Assembly: GCF_004210375.1 (NCBI RefSeq)
Contig: NC_134834.1
Span: 38,530,264 to 38,594,263 of the forward strand
Source of the DNA: Tachypleus tridentatus
Taxonomy: Eukaryota; Arthropoda; Merostomata; Xiphosura; Limulidae
Direction of reading: 5' to 3'
Length of the DNA: 64,000 nucleotides
Below, in pieces: positions 59,025 to 64,000 of this stretch. Position numbers and translations under genes: made by a program. The notes under the pieces are model-generated. The model did not search any database. It had not been told where the DNA came from and saw nothing but the letters and a program-made list of their open reading frames with translations. Every line of letters starts with the position of its first letter. Position 1 is the stretch's first letter.

Positions 59025-60221
59025 GTGAATGTGATATAAACATTATAAAAATTTTAGTTATTTTAATTTTCCACTGTAAATTTCTTGTGTGATTATGTTT
59101 GTGAGTTGAAGAAATTTGTTCATTTTGACAAGTGAAACTGCAAAAAAAAATGGCATTTACATTTCTAAATCAAAGTAAAGGGTTATATAAGGAAGTTACA
59201 AAAGCATATTATTCTATATGGCATAAGAAAAAGAGTTGTCAAAGTACCTTATAATAGATTTTCTATTGAAAGTCCATAGAAGTAAAAAAGTAGTTTAACA
59301 TGGCTAGTTTTAAGAATTTGATTAAGTGTGTTTGCTTTATGTTGATTCTTCTTGTTAGATCTTATGAAATAATCTCTGTATTAAGTTGTATTGACTCTTA
59401 ATGAGAGGTTTGAGGGAATATATTTACAATTGTTTGAACTATGCATGTGAAGAAAGTGTTGAGTGTTTTGTAACTGAAGTGTTTACAGAGGTTGCAGTGT
59501 AAAAAAAATGTAAGAAGACAATTAGGCATAAGGTTGTTCTCATTAATGCTAGTATTGTTTAAGAAATGTGCAACTTTTTGTGAACAAGGATTTGTTATGG
59601 AAATTATTTTTCATTGTTTATAAATTAGGATATTTGTGTGAAACATTTTTAATTGATATTCAAATGTAAAACTTTAAGTAGTATACCTATATGAAACCAT
59701 GCATCTTGTCTACTACTGCATTAATATTGTTTAAACATGATTGAATGTGATAGTAATCATTTTCAGTTAAAAATTTTAAAATGCTTGTTTTTAAATGTTC
59801 TGATTTTTATATTCACAATATTTAAAAATAAGGGTAAAATAGTTGTAACAGATAATGGATGACTGAATAAATCTTTCATTGTTTCTAAATGTTAAACAGT
59901 ACAGTTGCTTTGTGTTTATGATACATTTTCATGTGTAAAGTTAAGGAGTAAAGAATAACTTAATTCCAAATTATTGTGTGTAAAGTTAGAAGATAGGGTT
60001 TGCAATGATTGAAATATAACTCATAACTCCCTCTATGCTATTCTGCTTATTTATCACTTCTCATTTGGCATTGCTCATGTTTGGATGTTTACTTTGTGAT
60101 CTCCAAGTTTGTTTTGTTGGTTGTTTTTTTAACTTATCAGTTTATTCTTATTGAGTTTACTATTTCATATCCAGTAGTACTAATTTGTAATTTATTCTGA
60201 AGTGGATTTATTTCTACTCAG
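59025..60221. other. AT-rich DNA, nothing recognised
   Basis: No coding or repeat signal. Confidence 0.45.
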
Positions 60222-60660
60222 TTATGGAACTTGGTCATTAATTACAAACTTGGCATGTTTCAGATCAGTTTGTTTTACCTTACCATCAGGTTGAATTTCC
60301 ATTCCTTGATTTTCAGTACCTAGAATCAGTTTTACCCATTTATGGGGCAGACTGTTATTATCCTTTTCATTTATCTCATTGAGATCCTGGGGGGTTTTGG
60401 AGGGATATATTCACCCTAATTGCTTCCATCTTGGCAGGTTTGTTGACTTTGACTCCTGTTTTGTACACAACTTTGTAAGTCCTCTCCAGTTCCTCAATCC
60501 TGTGAACCTTCCTCTTTTTCTTTTTTTCCTGTTTCTTCTTACCATCAATTTCTTTCATTGGATTGGCTTTTGTAAATCCTGTTGGTGTTTTCCTCCATTT
60601 ACACCCAATTGGCTAAAGTGCCATAGGTGCACATCTGTTTGTTTTCAACCCTTTGGACTC
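60222..60660 (-). pseudogene. Minus-strand coding remnant, unknown family
   Basis: The minus strand reads in two frames: CKWRKTPTGFTKANPMKEID, then a Lys-rich stretch and RIEELERTYKVVYKTGVKVN, KPAKMEAIRVNISLQNPP; after one frameshift near 60390, NEINEKDNNSLPHKWVKLIL, ENQGMEIQPDGKVKQTDLKH and a stop at 60222. Continuity, charge pattern and a single shift over about 130 codons argue for real coding ancestry. Identity unknown; it lies just upstream of a LINE in opposite orientation. Confidence 0.45.
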
Positions 60661-60689
60661 CTTTTGTAGGTAATTATCAGGTAATTTAG

Positions 60690-61164
60690 GTTTTCTCATG
60701 TCTTTTTATCTTCTATTCCTTCTCTGTTCCCCTCGGTGTGGATTCCTGTACGTGGTGAGGGGACCTCCCAGGGAAGGTTCTGTTCTATCTGGTTACCTTC
60801 TCTGGGATCTAAACATCCACCCACGTGTTTGCTGTGCGTGGCGATCCGTGAAGGGGAAGAGAGGATCCTGGTGGTTGAGGGGTCCAACCCTAACACACCA
60901 CTTTGGCCTCGCATTCCTGTAGACGGGTGGCCTTTGGGTGACCCCCTTGGGTCAATCGGCTGGTCCACTTGGGCTAGAGTCAAGTACCAGTGTTGGAAGT
61001 TCTTAACGGGTGTTGTGGACATTGTGGCCGATGCTGGTGTTTGGGTATAGTGCTCACGAAACCCTGGCGTTGCTGCATTGTCCTTGCATGACTTTGTAGT
61101 GCGTCCCGTTGTAGGGCTCCATGGTGGGTGGGGTCAGTGGGTACTGAAATTTTTTCCTTTTCCT
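60690..61164 (+). mobile_element. 5' leader of the Jockey-type LINE
   Basis: GC-richer than anything nearby and leading directly into ORF1. No coding motif. Frames on both strands at 60696-61050 are by-products of composition. The exact 5' end of the element cannot be set without other copies. Confidence 0.65.
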
Positions 61165-62404
61165 ATGGATCATCCAAAAAATTTAAATAAAATTGTAAAA
61201 AAACAGTCAATGGGTAAGCAACCACGTCTTGAATACTCAGAACAGCAATCTTCAACATCAGTAACACACGTACCTCATTTTCTTATATTACATTCTCTTT
61301 CGAAAAAAACCTTTAGGGAAAATGTCCCCTTTTTTTATTCAAAAGGGACTAGAGGGACTTTCTGGCTCTCCAAAGTCAGTAAAGAAACTTCGATCTGGTG
61401 ACATATTGGTTGAAACATCCACATCCCAACACAGTGAACTCCTCTTGAATTCAAAGGCATTTGGGGATATACCTATTGAGGTTACACCCCATGCTACCTT
61501 GAATTCTTCACAAGGAGTTACTGTTGAAAGGGATTTGAAGAACGTTCTCGAGTCAGAGATCCTCTCTGGTCTCTCCACTCAAGGAGTTTCTGCAGTGAGG
61601 CGCATCTCCACTCGCAAAGATGGAGTTACACTGCCAACAAATACCCTCATTTTAACATTTACTTTCACCACATTACACCTGCCACCATCAAGGCAGGTTA
61701 TCTCATTGCAGGGTTCGCCATACATACCAAACCCTCTTGATGTTTCCAATGTCAGAAATTCGGCCACTCAAAGACATTTTGTCGTGGTTCCCTGACATGT
61801 GCTTGTTGTGGAGGCAAGGACCACGGTGCCTATGACTGTGACATGAACCCACATTGCGTAAACTGCAATGGTTCTCACCCCTCTTACTTTCATTCTTGCC
61901 CAAAATGGTTGGAGGAAAAAGAGGTGCAGCGTTTGAAAACGACACATAACATTAGTTATCCTGAGGCTCAGAAATTGCTGTCCACATCTCCATCTTGGAC
62001 ATATGCTGCTGCACTTCATTCCACAACTACAGTGGGAGTGCAGACAGATCTCTCTGTGCCTCCAAGAGAATCGTTTTCAAAACAAATGAAAAGCCTTTTG
62101 ACCTCCGTGGTTAAAAAAGGTTGATGAATCGACTTCCACACCCATCTCTGTTCCTCCCATACCTTCCAACAAACCTCAAGGCATTTCTTCTGATACATCT
62201 TTTTCTCCCACCACAAGAGACAAAACAATTATTCGTTCGCGTCCTCAGTCACTGGATTCCCCTTCCAATAACAAAAACCTCCCCACCTGACCCAGAGCAG
62301 GATCCATGGAGGTTGATAGACCTCCTCTGACTAAAGACAGTAAAGAAAAAAGACGTGGTCGTAAACCGAAGGGTTCTCCAGCCACTTCACCTACCCGTTC
62401 TTAA
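61165..62404 (+). pseudogene. LINE ORF1 (gag-like, CCHC zinc knuckles), frameshifted
   Basis: Probable start MDHPKNLNKIVKKQSMGKQP at 61165. A shift near 61320 leads to SPFFIQKGLEGLSGSPKSVK, RSGDILVE and GVSAVRRISTRKDG. A shift near 61690 leads to the nucleic-acid-binding part, with one stop just before the first knuckle. Knuckles: CFQCQKFGHSKTFC, CACCGGKDHGAYDC (both CX2CX4HX4C) and CVNCNGSHPSYFHSC. Then CPKWLEEKEVQRLK and a Ser/Pro-rich tail, a shift near 62120, an in-frame TGA near 62288, and stop TAA at 62402-62404, two bases before the ORF2 ATG. Known role: ORF1 protein binds element RNA for retrotransposition. Not functional here. Confidence 0.9.
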
Positions 62405-62406
62405 AA

Positions 62407-64000
62407 ATGGCCACCTTGATACAATGGAACTGTTGAGGTTTACGTTCTAATCTGGATGACATCAAAACGGTGATTGCTTCCTACCATCCTGTTTGTCTTT
62501 CTTTACAAGAAACATTTTTAAAACCTGCTGATACAGTCACCATTCAGCAGTTTTCTCTGTACAGAAATGACAGGCTGTGTCATGGATAAGTACATGGAGG
62601 GGTGGCATTACTGGTTGATCGGCATGTGCCCACCCTGTCTTTGTCACTCAACACACCCTTGGAGGCCATAGCCATCCGTGTTTCCTTGGGTCATACCATC
62701 ACTGTTTGTTCTCTGTACCTGTCCCCTGGAGAGACATATGATCAATCAGATCTTGATGCTCTCGTTGAACAATTGCCATCTCCATTTCTAATCCTAGGAG
62801 ATTTTAATGGACATCATCCCCTCTGGGGAAGTGCTATTATTGATGGGAGGGGCCGATCTGTAGAGCGGATGCTCTCTGATCACAATCTTTCTCTTTTCAA
62901 TACTGGTTCTTCCACTTACTTTCATGCACCTAATCAGTCCTTTACCCGCTATTGATCTCTCAGTTTGCTCCCCTTCATTATTCTCCCATTTTTCATGGAG
63001 GGTTGACAGTAATCCACTAGGCAGTGATCATTTTCCTATCCTTTTGAGAGAGACTGGCCGTGGTCGATGCCACCCTACCCGCGTGCCCCAGTGGAAGCTG
63101 GATCAGGCAGACTGGTCCACTTTCACTGCTCTCGCAGAACTAGATCCTGCCATTCTAAATCAGCCATCAATAGACGACTGTGTAGCAGCGGTAACTGACT
63201 GTATTACACATGCAGCTGCTCAGTGTATTCCTAAAACCTCGACACGTTTTCCACGATATCCTCGTCCGTGGTGGAATCCTGCTTGCCACTTAGCACGGAA
63301 GGCTCAAAAAGCGGGCCTGGGATACTTTTCGTAGATATCCCACACTTTCAAACCGTGTTGCTTTTCAACGGGCCCTTGCACATGCTAGGTGGGTAAGACG
63401 TCAAAGCCAGAAGGAATCTTGGATTAAGTTCACAACCAGCATATTTTCTCCCACCAGTTCCAAGATCATATGGGACAGGATTTGAAAGGTTAATGGGCAC
63501 TACAATTCTGTCCCCCTCTCGATCTTACTGTCTGAACATCGCTAACACTCTAGGTGAAAGCTTTTGCCGGGTATCTAGCACTTCTGCTTGTTCCTCCACC
63601 TTCCTGGCCATCAAGACTTGGGCAGGGCAATCACCTCTTTCCTTTCGAACTGACTGTTTCTTTGACTATAATTGTCCCTTTACCCTGGTGGAACTAAAAA
63701 TGGCCCTTCATCGTTCTGCCAGTACGTCTGTTGGACCTGATGATATTCATTATGACATGCTGCACCATCTATCTCCTGATGTCCTTCTGATTGTTTTCAA
63801 CTAGATCTGGCAGGAGAATGTTTTTTCCTGATGCCTGGTGCCAGGCTATTATTTTACCTTTCTCTAAGCCAGGGAAAGATCCCAAGATTCCTTCAAACTA
63901 CCATCCAATTGCTTTAACGAGCTGTCTCTGTAAGACATTAGAAAGGATGGTTAATGCTCGTCTTGTTTGGTTCCTTGAATCAAACAACCTCCTCTCGCCC
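62407..64000 (+). pseudogene. LINE ORF2 (endonuclease, start of RT), cut by window end
   Basis: ATG at 62407 (MATLIQWNC, then a TGA where CGA is expected, GLRSNLDDI). The AP-like endonuclease motifs are all visible: WNC, LSLQET, VCSLYLSPGE, LILGDFNGHHPLWG, AIDLSVC and GSDHFPI. Shifts near 62940 and 63315. The linker has PRYPRPWWNPAC. The RT begins with TSVGPDDIHYDMLHHL at about 63725 and, in another frame, WCQAIILPFSKPGKDPK, NYHPIALTSCLCKTLER to the window edge. The catalytic FADD lies beyond the window. A second TGA-type stop occurs at about 62587. Distinct from the LINE at 46.7 kb in sequence but of the same general type. Confidence 0.92.

Noticed and set aside
60696..61050. Overlapping 100-codon ORFs on both strands
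   Set aside because: They lie in the GC-richer LINE leader and have no motif; composition alone explains them.

Overview
This is a 64-kb stretch of AT-rich eukaryotic DNA with no intact host protein gene that I can recognise. Almost all recognisable content is mobile-element sequence in various stages of decay: spliceosomal introns, tRNA-derived SINEs with 11-13 bp target-site duplications, Jockey-type and CR1-type LINEs, Tc1/mariner, PIF/Harbinger and Ty3/gypsy remnants, and a TATA plus TCAGTT core promoter of arthropod style. An arthropod is the best fit. The abundant tRNA-like SINE resembles repeats I associate with horseshoe crab genomes, but that is from memory and not proven here.

Layout. 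1-9.7 kb: anonymous AT-rich DNA with SINEs of three related types (called A, B and C here), one CR1-like LINE remnant (3.3-4.3 kb), and a possible minus-strand promoter and first exon near 7.5-8.0 kb. 9.7-11.6 kb: a 41-bp minisatellite of about 47 units with higher-order structure. 12-35 kb: more SINEs, two 32-bp tandem repeats, one end of a Tc1-like element at 17.5 kb, and long featureless stretches. 35-46 kb: the densest region, holding a minus-strand fragment of an uncharacterised gene family, a mariner-like deletion derivative with both TIRs, a Ty3/gypsy pol remnant, a full-length dead Tc1-like element, and then a second, longer member of the uncharacterised family. 46-50 kb: a 5'-truncated, otherwise nearly complete Jockey-type LINE next to SINE pieces. 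51-53.4 kb: a PIF/Harbinger transposase remnant with an opposite-strand ORF beside it. 53-60 kb: AT-rich DNA with a perfect 21-bp-arm hairpin and a second copy of the 17.5-kb Tc1-like family. 60.7-64 kb: a Jockey-type LINE (5' leader, ORF1 with CCHC knuckles, ORF2 endonuclease and start of RT) that runs off the window.

The most interesting locus is 42.19-44.25 kb. A broken but still intron-containing gene of an uncharacterised, repeated family sits behind what looks like a textbook heat-shock promoter: 13 perfect alternating GAA/TTC pentamers on one 5-bp register of 18 positions, a TATATAAG box, and a TCAGTT initiator 28 bp downstream. A relative of the same gene family lies at 35.4 kb on the opposite strand. 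The encoded protein has Cys pairs and a C-terminal region that could suit an RNase H-like recombinase, but that is inference.

SINE types A, B and C share related 3' ends while differing in their heads, which suggests mobilisation by one LINE partner. Functionally the window is a record of successive insertions. I see no operon-like or pathway-like cooperation between genes.
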